A stretch of 64,000 bases of DNA from Ancrocorticia sp047602305 (GCA_047602305.1 JASGHO010000001.1:434001-498000), one strand, 5' to 3'; counted from the stretch's first letter, positions 7,399 to 16,693 are shown. Notes: a model not told the origin generated them from the sequence alone. Made by a program: numbers and translations.

Positions 7399-9549
7399 AT
7401 GAACGTAGACGCATTACCGGGGTTGGGGGAGCTGGCGAAGTTGGGCGAGCAGGGCTCCCTTCTGGATGCCGCGCCCGTTTCTCATGTCGTCGTCGGCGAG
7501 GTGGAGAATCCCGTCGCGCGCGTTCATATTGAAATGCCGCAACCTCACATGGATCGAGTGTTCGATTATCTGGTTCCGGCGAAAATGGATGAGGAGGCGT
7601 GCATTGGTGCGCGCGTGATGGTGGATGTGGGCCAACGTCAGGTCGCTGGATTCATCATTGAGCGTGATTCGCGCACTGAGACGGGTGGCAAGTTGCGCCC
7701 CTTGCGGCGCGTGGTATCCGCGATGCCGGTTCTGACGCCCGAGATTTACAAGCTCTGTCAACGTATCGCGGCACGTCAGGCGTCCTCCGTGTCGGATGTG
7801 CTTCGGTTGGCCGTCCCGCAGCGGCACGCGCGCGCCGAAAAGGAGTTCGTCGAGCGGGAGTACCTGGAGGAGAAGCGGCCGAGCCCTCCGGAACCGGGGT
7901 TGTGGGGCGCCTACCGCGGTGGCCCGGCTTTCGTGTCGCGTCTGGCTTCGGGAAAAAGCCCGCGGGCAGTATGTGCGGCGTTACCGGGCCGCGGCGGAAG
8001 TATTCGAGTTTTGGCGACGGCGGCCGAAGCCACACTTTCTGCCGGGCAATCGGTCCTTCTGGTGGCACCTACGTCACGCGATGCCACCCGATTGGCGGCA
8101 CGGCTGCGGGAACTGACGGGGCGGCGGGTGGCGCTCATGCTCTCCGAGGACCAGAATTCCCAGCGTTACCGAACATTCTTGGAGGTGTTACACGGGCACG
8201 CCTCGATCATTGTTGGCACACGGGTGGCTTTGTGGGCGCCGGTGCGGGATCTTGGGCTGTGTATCGTCACCGATGATGCCGCCGATACGCTACGTGAGCC
8301 GCGTTCTCCCTACTGCAATGCCCGTGATGTGCTGGCGGTGAGGGCCGAGATGGCGAATGCGGCGTTGCTGGTCTATTCGCCGTACGTCAGTGAAGAGGCC
8401 CTGGCACTTGTGACATCCGGGTTTGCAGCCATTCTCGAAGGAACCGAGTCTGCGGTGCGTGCGGAAACTCCACGAGTGAGTGTGCCCGAGCAATGGGAGC
8501 GGGATAACGAGCAGTGGTCACGAATACCGGAGGCAGCCTTCAACCTCGTGCGCACCGCACTCCAGGTGGGGCCGGTGCTGGTTGTGGTGCCGCGTGCCGG
8601 CTATCTACCGGTGGTGGCGTGTGTGCGGTGTCAGGCTCTGGCGCAGTGTGGGGTATGCGGTGGCGTTCTCTCGCTACCTGCGGAATCGAGTAGCCCCAGT
8701 TGTTCGCGCTGTGGCGATCGTGGCGGCGGATGGAGTTGCCCCGAGTGTGGGGGTACGAAGTTGCGCGCTGCGCGTATCGGCTCCCACCGCACCGCCGAGG
8801 AGTTCGGCAAGGCTTTCCCGGGTACCGGCGTGGTGCTCTCGGGTGCCCAATCGGCCGATGGCATTATTGCCACGGTCTCTGCGAAACCACGCATTGTGGT
8901 TGCCACGCCGGGTGCCGAACCCGCCGCAGAGACGGGGTATGCCGCGGCGCTGGTGCTCGATTCGCGCTTTTTGGCCGGTCAAGGACTGGGATCCGAAACG
9001 CAGTTTGTCCGGCGCGCGGCGCGCGCCATCGTGCGTGTGCGTCCGGCTCGAGCTGGCGGCCATGTGATGTTCGTCGGGGGAGCCGATCCGGAGGCTGTCG
9101 CGGCCCTCAACGCCTGGAACCCGTCGCGGCTCTCGCGAGGTTTACTCAAGGAGCGTTCCGAGCTCCAGCTCCCTCCCACTCGCCGTTGGGTGGGCGTCAC
9201 AGGCACACAGAAGGATGTGCGCACTTTCCTCTCTCTTCTTCGTGCGGCTCTCATGGCTAAGCTCGCTCGCTCCGGTGAGTCCGCCTCGGCAGCAGAAGTT
9301 GAGCAAGCACTGGACAGCGTGCAGGTGCCACTCGAAGCATTGCTTGTGGGCGGAGTACATGAGCTCATACCGGGGGTCGCTCTGCTGGGTCCCGCGCCTG
9401 CGGCGCGGGAACACGAGCTCACGGTATACCTGCGCGTGGCGCTCCCTCGCGCAATGGAACTCACCACGCTCGCCCGAACTGTCTATCGTGAGTACACCGC
9501 GAAAAACATGGGCCATGGCCTGAAGATCGAGGTAGACCCGGCGATGTGA
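7399..9549 (+). CDS. priA: Primosomal protein N' (PriA), actinobacterial form
   Basis: A 716-residue replication-restart protein. The N-terminal 3'-DNA-binding domain is recognisable (VARVHIEMPQPHMDRVFDYLVP, then GARVMVDVGQRQVAGFII). Paired cysteines for zinc lie in the second half (CVRC, CGVC, CSRC, CPEC). The helicase core is degenerate: where Walker A is expected (ATAAEATLSAGQSVLLVAP) there is no GKT, and the DEEH box is replaced by IVTDDAAD. Loss of the ATPase motifs is known for actinobacterial PriA, so it probably acts as a DNA-binding loader rather than an active helicase. It is followed by fmt, rsmB and rpe, the usual actinobacterial order. Confidence 0.9.
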   Translation: MNVDALPGLGELAKLGEQGSLLDAAPVSHVVVGEVENPVARVHIEMPQPHMDRVFDYLVPAKMDEEACIGARVMVDVGQRQVAGFIIERDSRTETGGKLRPLRRVVSAMPVLTPEIYKLCQRIAARQASSVSDVLRLAVPQRHARAEKEFVEREYLEEKRPSPPEPGLWGAYRGGPAFVSRLASGKSPRAVCAALPGRGGSIRVLATAAEATLSAGQSVLLVAPTSRDATRLAARLRELTGRRVALMLSEDQNSQRYRTFLEVLHGHASIIVGTRVALWAPVRDLGLCIVTDDAADTLREPRSPYCNARDVLAVRAEMANAALLVYSPYVSEEALALVTSGFAAILEGTESAVRAETPRVSVPEQWERDNEQWSRIPEAAFNLVRTALQVGPVLVVVPRAGYLPVVACVRCQALAQCGVCGGVLSLPAESSSPSCSRCGDRGGGWSCPECGGTKLRAARIGSHRTAEEFGKAFPGTGVVLSGAQSADGIIATVSAKPRIVVATPGAEPAAETGYAAALVLDSRFLAGQGLGSETQFVRRAARAIVRVRPARAGGHVMFVGGADPEAVAALNAWNPSRLSRGLLKERSELQLPPTRRWVGVTGTQKDVRTFLSLLRAALMAKLARSGESASAAEVEQALDSVQVPLEALLVGGVHELIPGVALLGPAPAAREHELTVYLRVALPRAMELTTLARTVYREYTAKNMGHGLKIEVDPAM

Positions 9550-9613
9550 TGCCGGTGAATTCCGCTATGTTACCCACTTCACAGGTGGTGCTCCCACAAC
9601 CTACCCTTGTCTC

Positions 9614-10339
9614 ATGAGGCCACGACTTTCTCTCGCCCTGCTTTGCGTTTCACTGCTGCTGGCTGCCGTCGCGGCAGCAGTATCCACCTGGCTGGTCTGG
9701 TTACCGTGTCAGGGTTCCATGCTCAATGGATTCCTTGGACTGCGTGAAGCCAGTGGATTTAGCGACGCGTGTTTGGCACGGATGGATGGCAGCGCTACGG
9801 CGCCGCTGGTTGCCGGAGTGGCTGAAGCCAAGGCGCTTTCGGTCATCTTGCTGGGGTTGGGCTGGTGGGGATATGCCTCCCACCTCCGATTCGCCAAGCT
9901 TCCACGAGCGGTTGTGCTCTCACCAATCCTTCCCATCGGGTGGTTTGCCGGGCAGACGTGGCTCTCGGCGAGCGCCGGAACACTATGGGAGACAACCACT
10001 GCGATGGGCATGATCTCACTGACCTGCCTGCTGGCGGGTGTCGTTCTTCTTCTGCACCCTGCGGACAACCGCACGCGCTACGTTGGGCTCATCGGATTGT
10101 GGGGCGTTGCCAGCTATGGAGTGCTACATTTCGCCAGCGACTACATGCTGATGATCGGATTCAGTGCCGCCAACTGGGATGTACCTCCGGGCACCGGCTA
10201 CCTCTCTGCGGCCGGAATGATCGTGTGCGCACTGCTGGTTGCAATCCTGGGATGGCGCGCCACCCGGCCCCAAAGTCCGGAAATTCGTGCCACCCCGACC
10301 ACCTCCGTGCGTGTCCCAGTGACCGCGGCAAACCGTTGA
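9614..10339 (+). CDS. Multi-pass membrane protein of unknown function
   Basis: A 241-residue protein with about six or seven hydrophobic segments, beginning with LSLALLCVSLLLAAVAAAVSTWLVWLP and including VVLSPILPIGWFAG and MISLTCLLAGVVLLL. I do not recognise a family. The C-terminal 30 residues are polar and Thr/Pro-rich. Start ATG 9614 has no ribosome site, but TACCCT at 9602-9607 ends six bases before it, suggesting a leaderless mRNA. It sits between priA and fmt, which are normally closer, so it may be a lineage-specific insertion. Confidence 0.7.
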   Translation: MRPRLSLALLCVSLLLAAVAAAVSTWLVWLPCQGSMLNGFLGLREASGFSDACLARMDGSATAPLVAGVAEAKALSVILLGLGWWGYASHLRFAKLPRAVVLSPILPIGWFAGQTWLSASAGTLWETTTAMGMISLTCLLAGVVLLLHPADNRTRYVGLIGLWGVASYGVLHFASDYMLMIGFSAANWDVPPGTGYLSAAGMIVCALLVAILGWRATRPQSPEIRATPTTSVRVPVTAANR

Positions 10340-10404
10340 GTTATCGAGCGCACTTCACGCCTGCGCCGGTGGGAATGCCTGGGCACTGCCATTAGACTAG
10401 GCGG

Positions 10405-11355
10405 GTGCGAATTCTCTTTGCTGGAACCCCAGACACAGCCATTGCCTCCTTGCACCGCCTCATCGCGGATGGACACGAGGTGGCAGCCGTGCTCACCCGC
10501 GCCCCGGCGCGTGCCGGTCGCAGGCACACGCTGGTGCCCTCGGCGATCCATGAAGCCGCTGAGGAACTTGGCCTTCCCGTGCTCACCCCCGCAACGTTGC
10601 GCGATGAGGACATCCAGGGCCAGATCAAGGAGTTGGCACCGGACGCCGTCGCCGTCGTCGCCTACGGTCTCCTCGTCCCCCCGGCACTACTGGACGTTCC
10701 CACGCACGGCTGGATCAACCTGCATTTCTCCGTATTACCCGCCTGGCGCGGCGCGGCACCGGTCCAGTACGCCATCTGGAAGGGCGACGACGTCACCGGA
10801 GCATCGACGTTCCGGCTGGAAAAGGGCTTGGACACCGGCCCTGTCTTCGATGTGATGACCGATCCCATCGAGCCCACCGATACGTCCGGTGACCTTCTCG
10901 AACGTTTGGCGGTCTCCGGAGCCGACCTGCTCTCACGTACCTTCGCAGCACTCGAGGACGGGTCCGCCGTCGCACATCCGCAGCAGGGCGAACCGACGCT
11001 GGCTCCAACAATCACCACACGCGAGGCGCAGGTGGATTGGAATGCTCCGGCGGTCGCCGTCGATCGGCAGATTCGCGCGCACACTCCCGCCCCGGGCGCC
11101 TGGACCATGCTCGCAGGCAATCGCGTGAAGCTCGGTCCGGTGACGCTGGCTCCAGACCAGGCCCCGCTTACCCCAGGCGAGGTCAAGAACGGATATGTGG
11201 GCACTGGCACGCACCCGGTTCGCCTCGGATGGGTGGCGCCCGCGGGAAAGAAGGCCATGGATGCCCGCGACTGGCTGCGCGGCGCCCGCCTGCCCGAAGG
11301 CACATGTTTTGATCTGCCCCAGGGCAGCGAACTCGACACGCGAGGAGACAACTGA
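10405..11355 (+). CDS. fmt: Methionyl-tRNA formyltransferase
   Basis: A 316-residue enzyme that formylates Met-tRNAi from 10-formyl-tetrahydrofolate. The N-terminal ILFAGTPDTAIASLHRLI and the signature INLHFSVLPAWRGAAPVQYAI are diagnostic; the C-terminal tRNA-binding domain begins near residue 205 (ITTREAQVDW). GTG 10405 is the start. No Shine-Dalgarno is present, but TAGACT at 10393-10398 is placed for transcription to begin at the GTG, so the message is probably leaderless. It overlaps rsmB by one base (TGATG). Confidence 0.96.
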   Translation: MRILFAGTPDTAIASLHRLIADGHEVAAVLTRAPARAGRRHTLVPSAIHEAAEELGLPVLTPATLRDEDIQGQIKELAPDAVAVVAYGLLVPPALLDVPTHGWINLHFSVLPAWRGAAPVQYAIWKGDDVTGASTFRLEKGLDTGPVFDVMTDPIEPTDTSGDLLERLAVSGADLLSRTFAALEDGSAVAHPQQGEPTLAPTITTREAQVDWNAPAVAVDRQIRAHTPAPGAWTMLAGNRVKLGPVTLAPDQAPLTPGEVKNGYVGTGTHPVRLGWVAPAGKKAMDARDWLRGARLPEGTCFDLPQGSELDTRGDN

Positions 11356-12770
11356 TGGCACAGCAGCGCAGTAGTGGATGGCGTCCCGGCCGTCAACCGA
11401 GCGATCCCGCCCGCATTGTGGCATTGGACGTCCTGGCGGCCGTCCGCGAACATGACGCCTATGCCAACCTTGTTCTCCCACAGGAGATCCGCCGGGCGCG
11501 CCTCAGCAGCCAGGACGCGGCCTACGCCACCAACCTCTGCTACGGCACGCTGCGGCTGCAGGGGCGTTGGGACGCCATCATTGCCCTCTGCACCGAGGGG
11601 CGTGCACTGACAGAGATTGACCCGGAAATCCTTGACATCCTGCGCCTGGGCACACACCAACTCGTCGAGTTCCGCACCCCACCGCATGCCGCCATCTTCG
11701 AGATGGTCACCATCACTCGCAATGAGCTGAGCCAGAACCGTGGCGGATTCGTCAATGCCATTCTGCGCCGCGTCAGTGAACGCCTTGACGAGTGGGAGAG
11801 CCTGCTTCGTGACAGTGCCGCCTCCGAGCTGGAGTTCTACGCGCAGTGGTACTCGCATCCGCTCTGGATCGTGGAGGAGCTCGCACGCTCGCTGGAGGCC
11901 AACGGCCGCCCCGCCGCGGATCTGCCCGCCGTCCTTGCCGCAAACAATGAACCGGCCAAGGTGACGCTCGTTCCTCGCGATATCACCCGCCGTCAGCTGC
12001 GTCGCGCTGTCATCGCCGAAGGGCTGCGGGCCCTGCCAGGCCTTCTCATGCCGGAGGCCGTTGTGCTCGAGTCGGGGGATCCGCAGCGGTTGCGCGCCAT
12101 CAAATCGGGTGCCGCAGGAGTGCAGGATGAGGGAAGCCAGCTGATTGCCGCGATGGTTGCCGAGGCACCGGTCGGCAGTCCCGACAAGTTGTGGCTCGAC
12201 CTCTGCTCCGGCCCCGGCGGCAAGACCGCCACCATGGCTTCCCGGGGTGCCGAGCGCCGCGTGGAGATACACGCCAACGAACCGCAGGAACACCGCCTCG
12301 ATCTGGTGGCCAACGCGGTGGAACCGTGGGCCGGGCGCGTCGCCTTGCGCCTCGGTGACGGCCGCGACGTCGGCACCGAAGAACCCAATACGTACGATCG
12401 CGTCCTCGTCGACGCGCCGTGTACCGGACTGGGGGCGCTTCGTCGTCGTCCTGAGGCGCGCTGGCGCAAGAGCCTGGACGACGTCGTCGAACTTGCCGGG
12501 TTGCAGCGCGAACTACTCGACGCCGGTTTTGCCGCGTTGCGTCCCGGCGGGGCGCTCGTCTACTCGACCTGCTCACCGGTGGTGGCCGAAACGAAGAGCG
12601 TGGTGGAGGAGTTCCTCAACGCCACCTCGGGCGCGCGGCTCCTGGACGCCGGCGCTCTTGCCTCGCAGTTGGCGAGCCGCGAGGTACTGGGGCACGAAGG
12701 ATTTGTGCAGCTCTGGCCCGATACCGACCACACGGATGCCATGTTCATTGCCCTCATCACCAAGGACTGA
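11355..12770 (+). CDS. rsmB: 16S rRNA m5C methyltransferase RsmB
   Basis: A 471-residue SAM-dependent cytosine-5 methyltransferase of the Sun/Fmu family. Residues about 20-160 form a NusB-like RNA-binding domain (ALDVLAAVREHDAYANLVLP). The catalytic Rossmann domain carries the SAM motif WLDLCSGPGGKTATMAS, the first cysteine motif VDAPCTGLG and the second YSTCSP. It shares a one-base overlap with fmt and is presumably co-transcribed. Confidence 0.95.
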   Translation: MAQQRSSGWRPGRQPSDPARIVALDVLAAVREHDAYANLVLPQEIRRARLSSQDAAYATNLCYGTLRLQGRWDAIIALCTEGRALTEIDPEILDILRLGTHQLVEFRTPPHAAIFEMVTITRNELSQNRGGFVNAILRRVSERLDEWESLLRDSAASELEFYAQWYSHPLWIVEELARSLEANGRPAADLPAVLAANNEPAKVTLVPRDITRRQLRRAVIAEGLRALPGLLMPEAVVLESGDPQRLRAIKSGAAGVQDEGSQLIAAMVAEAPVGSPDKLWLDLCSGPGGKTATMASRGAERRVEIHANEPQEHRLDLVANAVEPWAGRVALRLGDGRDVGTEEPNTYDRVLVDAPCTGLGALRRRPEARWRKSLDDVVELAGLQRELLDAGFAALRPGGALVYSTCSPVVAETKSVVEEFLNATSGARLLDAGALASQLASREVLGHEGFVQLWPDTDHTDAMFIALITKD

Positions 12771-12843
12771 CGTCGGCATTCACGAACACTGGAATCACTA
12801 GCTTCTCGCGCGGAATCAGTGCGGTCTCACATAGGATGGACAC

Positions 12844-13509
12844 ATGACCGCACTGATTTCTCCCTCTATTCTGAACTGCGATTTTGCCCATCTCGCCGAT
12901 GAGCTGGACAAGATCGAGAGTGCAGACTACGTTCACGTCGACATCATGGACAACCATTTTGTCCCCAACCTGGCCCTTGGCCTGCCGATCGCGGAAGCGG
13001 CCGTCAAGGCCGCGAAGATTCCCTGCGACGCCCACCTCATGATCGAAAATCCTGACCAGTGGGCACCGGTGTACGCAGAACTCGGATTCTCCTCCGTCAC
13101 CTTCCACGCCGAAGCCGCTCAGGCCCCCGTTCGGCTGGCGCGCGAACTGCGGGGGATGGGCGTACGCGCCAGCCTCGCCCTGCGCCCGGGAACCGCCATC
13201 GAGCCCTACATCGACCTGCTCCCCGAATTCGACCAGATCCTCATCATGACCGTCGAACCCGGATTCGGCGGCCAGAAGTTCCTGGATCTCACCCTGCCCA
13301 AAATCACTCGCACCCGCAAGGCCATCCAGGATGCCGGGTTGGATGTGTGGATCCAGGTCGACGGCGGCGTGACCCGCGAGACGATCGAGCGCGCTGCCGA
13401 TGCTGGCGCCAACAACTTTGTTGCCGGTTCCGCCGTCTTCAAGGCGGAGGACGCCTATGCGGAGATTACCGAGCTGCGTCGCATTGCGAACGAGCACATG
13501 CATCACTGA
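12844..13509 (+). CDS. rpe: Ribulose-phosphate 3-epimerase
   Basis: A 221-residue TIM-barrel enzyme interconverting ribulose 5-phosphate and xylulose 5-phosphate. Conserved elements are SPSILNCDFAHLADEL, HVDIMDNHFVPNL, DAHLMIENP, MTVEPGFGGQKF and WIQVDGGV. ATG 12844 follows TAGGAT (12832-12837) by six bases with no ribosome site, so a leaderless transcript is likely. It closes the priA-fmt-rsmB-rpe run. Its product, xylulose 5-phosphate, is also the presumed intermediate of the transketolase cassette at 30.5-34.7 kb. Confidence 0.96.
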   Translation: MTALISPSILNCDFAHLADELDKIESADYVHVDIMDNHFVPNLALGLPIAEAAVKAAKIPCDAHLMIENPDQWAPVYAELGFSSVTFHAEAAQAPVRLARELRGMGVRASLALRPGTAIEPYIDLLPEFDQILIMTVEPGFGGQKFLDLTLPKITRTRKAIQDAGLDVWIQVDGGVTRETIERAADAGANNFVAGSAVFKAEDAYAEITELRRIANEHMHH

Positions 13510-13559
13510 CATGGCACGTTACTGACATAGCACCATTCGCGGCCCTGGGGCCGTGATAC

Positions 13560-13606
13560 GAGGGCCGGTATCCATGCCTCTATGGCGGGTGCTGGCCCTC
13601 ATTTAT
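13560..13606 (+). terminator. Terminator hairpin after rpe
   Basis: GAGGGCC (13560-13566) pairs with GGCCCTC (13594-13600), with an inner CCAT/ATGG pairing, followed by ATTTAT. Confidence 0.55.
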
Positions 13607-13645
13607 GGAAACGAAGCTCACATAGCGCGAGTGTTGGGCGAGGGC

Positions 13646-13726
13646 TAGAATAGAGACGTCCGCTTGAAGCGGGCAGCCCTACATGCTCCCAGGCTCAGCC
13701 GGGACCCTTGCTAGGGAATCAACACC
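13646..13726 (+). promoter_or_regulatory. Promoter and structured leader of the MFS transporter
   Basis: TAGAAT (13646-13651) is a plausible -10. The roughly 70-base leader can form three short hairpins: CCGCT-tga-AGCGG near 13661, CCCaGGCT-c-AGCCgGG near 13689, and CCCTTGCTAGGG near 13706. I cannot match it to a named riboswitch. Confidence 0.4.
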
Positions 13727-15025
13727 ATGGAGCACACCGTGCAATCCTCTCCGTTGAGCGCTTTGGCGCAGTACAAGATTCTGCCGCAGATTTCAGGCGG
13801 CCTTTCCATGATCATGGCAGTCGCAGCTCGCGCACCTTACGCCATGATCCCGCTGGGAACGATGACAGCGATTACTGCCTCCACCGGCAGCGTCGCCACC
13901 GGTGGCCTCGCCACCGCCTTCACCTCGATTGCGGCGGCTATTGCCTCGCCGCTCATCGGCCGCTGGGCCGATCATCGGGGCCAGCGTTTCGTCCTTTCTC
14001 TCCTTACCCCGATTTCCGCAGTGGCCCTCGGCTTGCTGTTGGCCGCGGCCATTCTCGGGTGGACCGGTCCGATCCTCTGGGCGATCTGTTTCGCCGTGGG
14101 AGCCACCTCGCTTCCCATCGGCGCTTTCACCCGTGCGCGCTGGATCCATTTCACCCGCAACCAGAAGGAACTCGCGGCCGCGCTCTCCTACGAATCGACC
14201 GTTGACGAGCTCGTTTTCGTACTCGGCCCGGCCTTCGTTGGTATCGCCGCGTCGATGGCCGCCCCCGCAGCCCCGCTCGGCCTGGCGATGGCACTCATCA
14301 TCGTCGCGGGCCTCCCGTTTGCGCTCACCGCACCAACAGCCGGCGATATTGACGACGCCGTCGCCACAGGTAACGAGTCCCAGGTGCGTCCGTCCATCGT
14401 GTGCGTCCTGTGGGCGGTCATTCCCGCGATCATCGTCATGCTGAGCATCGGCACCTTCTTCGGGGCCGTGCAGGCTGCCACCACCGAACGCGCCCTTGAA
14501 CTTGGCGTTCCCGGCCAGGCTGGACTCGTCTATGCCCTCATGGGTCTCGGATCGGCACTCATGGCGCTTCTCGTTGTGGTGATCCCCGATTCCGTCCGCC
14601 TGCCTGTCCGCGTCCTCGTTGGAGGCACCGGAATGGCCGCCTTCATCATGCTCGCCATGACTCAGGCTTCGATGTCTGGCACGGCGACGGCGTTGCTCGT
14701 CACCGGCCTCTTCGTGGGTCCGACGATGGTTACCGCTTTCACCATGACCGAGCGTCTCGCCCCTGCCGGTGGCGCTTCGGTTGCCATGACCTCCATGCAG
14801 TCGTCCATCACCATCGGCGTCTCACTCGGATCGGCCGTTGGTGGCGCTATCGCGGTATCCGGTGCAACCGGCGCCTTCCTCATGGCCGCAGTGGCCGGAG
14901 GGATCGTGCTCATCACCGGAATCGTCATGGCGCTGGTCAGCCGCTCGTCGCGAGTCTCTCGCGGCGCTGAGAAGGCCGTCGTCGTCGCCCAGGAGAACCA
15001 ACTCCAGGACGTTCACGCACGCTAA
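13727..15025 (+). CDS. MFS transporter
   Basis: A 432-residue major facilitator protein with about 12 membrane segments. The conserved loop between helices 2 and 3 is visible as ASPLIGRWADHRGQR. A central charged loop near residue 205 (GDIDDAVATGNESQ) separates the two six-helix halves. The substrate is unknown; the drug-efflux type is likely. Start ATG 13727 lacks a strong ribosome site. A terminator follows at 15045-15087. Confidence 0.82.
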   Translation: MEHTVQSSPLSALAQYKILPQISGGLSMIMAVAARAPYAMIPLGTMTAITASTGSVATGGLATAFTSIAAAIASPLIGRWADHRGQRFVLSLLTPISAVALGLLLAAAILGWTGPILWAICFAVGATSLPIGAFTRARWIHFTRNQKELAAALSYESTVDELVFVLGPAFVGIAASMAAPAAPLGLAMALIIVAGLPFALTAPTAGDIDDAVATGNESQVRPSIVCVLWAVIPAIIVMLSIGTFFGAVQAATTERALELGVPGQAGLVYALMGLGSALMALLVVVIPDSVRLPVRVLVGGTGMAAFIMLAMTQASMSGTATALLVTGLFVGPTMVTAFTMTERLAPAGGASVAMTSMQSSITIGVSLGSAVGGAIAVSGATGAFLMAAVAGGIVLITGIVMALVSRSSRVSRGAEKAVVVAQENQLQDVHAR

Positions 15026-15044
15026 TCAGTACTGAAAATCAAGG

Positions 15045-15087
15045 GCCCCACGTGCGAAAATGTGATCTATTCGCAGGTGGGGCTTTT
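15045..15087 (+). terminator. Rho-independent terminator after the MFS gene
   Basis: GCCCCACgTGCGAA (15045-15058) pairs with TTCGCAgGTGGGGC (15070-15083), followed by TTTT. Confidence 0.8.
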
Positions 15088-15090
15088 GAT

Positions 15091-15119
15091 TTGGCAAATC
15101 GGGATTCCACGCTATATGC
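15091..15119 (+). promoter_or_regulatory. Predicted tRNA-Asp promoter
   Basis: TTGGCA (15091-15096), then ATATGC at 15114-15119 (17-base spacer). A small hairpin (AGAAAGC-ggtt-GCTTTCT, 15146-15163) lies in the leader. Confidence 0.5.
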
Positions 15120-15198
15120 TTTTCTAGGTTCGAACGGGAACGGAAAGAAAGCGGTTGCTTTCTCCTCTACCGAATGAATCAGAGGTCAACTCCTCGTT

Positions 15199-15272
15199 GG
15201 CCCCGTAGCGCAGTTGGTTAGCGCGCCGCCCTGTCACGGCGGAGGTCGCGGGTTCAAGTCCCGTCGGGGTCG
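15199..15272 (+). tRNA. tRNA-Asp (anticodon GTC)
   Basis: A 74-base cloverleaf: acceptor GGCCCCG/CGGGGTC, D arm GCGC..GCGC, anticodon stem CCGCC/GGCGG with loop CTGTCAC giving GTC, T arm GCGGG-TTCAAGT-CCCGT, discriminator G. CCA is not encoded. Confidence 0.95.
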
Positions 15273-15280
15273 CAAAATGA

Positions 15281-15314
15281 AAGGGCCGGAACGCCAAAGT
15301 TCCGGCCCTTTCGT
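15281..15314 (+). terminator. Terminator after tRNA-Asp
   Basis: AAGGGCCGGAAC (15281-15292) pairs perfectly with 15299-15310, followed by TCGTC. Confidence 0.75.
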
Positions 15315-15653
15315 CATGTCTGGGTGACTCCCGGGGTGGCGGGGTCGGGTTATAGGCCAAAACGGGGTCGAGGGTGGCCGGGGCACTAGGCCCACGTTGG
15401 AGAGGTCACCGTTCGGGGGAGAGGTGACACCTCGTAGCCGTTGCCTCTCCACAGTAATGTGACCTCTCGAGTGACGGTGAGATTGGCGGGCAGTCAGCAA
15501 GAGCTGGTCCGCACCGGTGGGTATTCGGCCGAACTGGGCCCCACGGTGACCAAAGTGACCAATAGGTGGAATAACTCCACGTATTTAATGCCGATATCCG
15601 AGCATTTATGACGTTTGCCATACGTCGGCGATTTTTTCCCCTATCCTTACCTC
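15315..15653. other. Gene-free stretch with repeated GGTCACC/GAGGTGAC words
   Basis: No credible gene is seen. The words gagaggtcacc, gagaggtgacacc, tgtgacctctc and ggtgaccaaagtgacc recur in both orientations between about 15400 and 15560, which may mark a decayed element. The promoter of the next gene lies at the right end. Confidence 0.4.
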
Positions 15654-16559
15654 ATGGTGAAGAAAAAAAACAGAATGGACAAGGAGCTCTACGAAGCAGA
15701 GCTCCAGCGTCTCCAGGCAGAACTCGTCGAAATGCAGGAATGGGTCAAGGCAACTGGTGCCCGTGTAGTCGTTCTTTTTGAAGGCCGCGATGCTGCGGGC
15801 AAGGGCGGCGCCATCAAGCGCATCACCGAATACCTCAACCCCCGTATTGCCCGCGTTGTGGCTCTTCCGGCTCCTACCGAGCGTCAGACCAGCCAGTGGT
15901 ACTTCCAGCGCTACGTTGAGCATCTCCCCGCCGCTGGTGAGATCCGGCTCTTCGATCGCTCATGGTACAACCGTGGCGGCGTTGAGCGCGTCATGGGATA
16001 TTGCACCCCCGAGCAGCATCAGCAGTTCTTGCGTCAGGCACCAATCTTCGAGCGCATGCTCGTTGAGGACGGCATTATCCTGCTCAAGTACTGGTTCTCG
16101 GTCTCGGACAAGGAGCAGCTCAAGCGCTTCAAGTCCCGTCTCACCGATCCGATGCGTCAGTGGAAGCTCTCGCCCACGGATCTCGAGTCGATCACCCGGT
16201 GGGAGGAATACTCCCGCGCCAAGGATGAGATGTTCGTTCACACGGATATCAAGGATGCCCCGTGGAATGTGGTGGAGTCCGAGGACAAGCGCAAGGCTCG
16301 CATCAACATGATTCACCATCTGTTGACTCAGATTCCTTACGAGCACATCGATCGTCCAGAGCTCAAGTTCCCCAAGCGCCCGAAGTCCACTGGCTACCAG
16401 CGCACCGCCCGCTCACTCCAGCATGCGGTTCCGGATTACGCGGCCACCGTGGCGGAGGAAGCAAAGCTCCACAAGTATGTGGATCCGGAGGACGAGGTTT
16501 TGGAGTCAAGCTCTCCGGAGACTGTCTCACCTGAGTCCGCTTCGCCAGACGAGGCCTGA
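15654..16559 (+). CDS. ppk2: Polyphosphate kinase 2
   Basis: A 301-residue PPK2 family kinase that moves phosphate between polyphosphate and nucleotides in the cytoplasm. Walker A is FEGRDAAGKGGAIKR (about residues 38-52), and the lid and Walker B region are RLFDRSWYNR, with WYFQRYVEHLP between them. It is a single-domain (class I-like) enzyme with an acidic, serine-rich tail of about 25 residues. I chose ATG 15654 because TATCCT (15642-15647) ends six bases before it, implying a leaderless mRNA; GTG 15657 and ATG 15675 are alternatives. A strong hairpin follows. Confidence 0.93.
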   Translation: MVKKKNRMDKELYEAELQRLQAELVEMQEWVKATGARVVVLFEGRDAAGKGGAIKRITEYLNPRIARVVALPAPTERQTSQWYFQRYVEHLPAAGEIRLFDRSWYNRGGVERVMGYCTPEQHQQFLRQAPIFERMLVEDGIILLKYWFSVSDKEQLKRFKSRLTDPMRQWKLSPTDLESITRWEEYSRAKDEMFVHTDIKDAPWNVVESEDKRKARINMIHHLLTQIPYEHIDRPELKFPKRPKSTGYQRTARSLQHAVPDYAATVAEEAKLHKYVDPEDEVLESSSPETVSPESASPDEA

Positions 16560-16565
16560 TGTTTC

Positions 16566-16611
16566 GATACGCCGAGCGGGATATGCAAAGAAGCTGTCCG
16601 CTCGGCGTATC
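16566..16611 (+). terminator. Terminator after ppk2
   Basis: GATACGCCGAGCGG (16566-16579) pairs perfectly with 16598-16611; no T run. Confidence 0.65.
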
Positions 16612-16658
16612 AGACACTGGAAACGTAACACAGATTTAATAAACAAGAGTGCATAATT

Positions 16659-16693
16659 ATCGGGTGGTATGTATATTTTACGTACCATCCGAT
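16659..16693 (+). promoter_or_regulatory. Inverted repeat in the leader/promoter of the amino acid permease
   Basis: A 15-base stem (16659-16673 with 16679-16693, core CGGgTGGTAtGTA / TACgTACCAtCCG) begins directly after a -10-like CATAAT at 16652-16657 and ends in TTTTC. It could be an operator or an attenuator. Confidence 0.45.

Noticed and set aside
15315..15653. Second tRNA or small RNA after tRNA-Asp
   Set aside because: No cloverleaf or terminator-bounded unit could be drawn; only repeated GGTCACC-like words remain.
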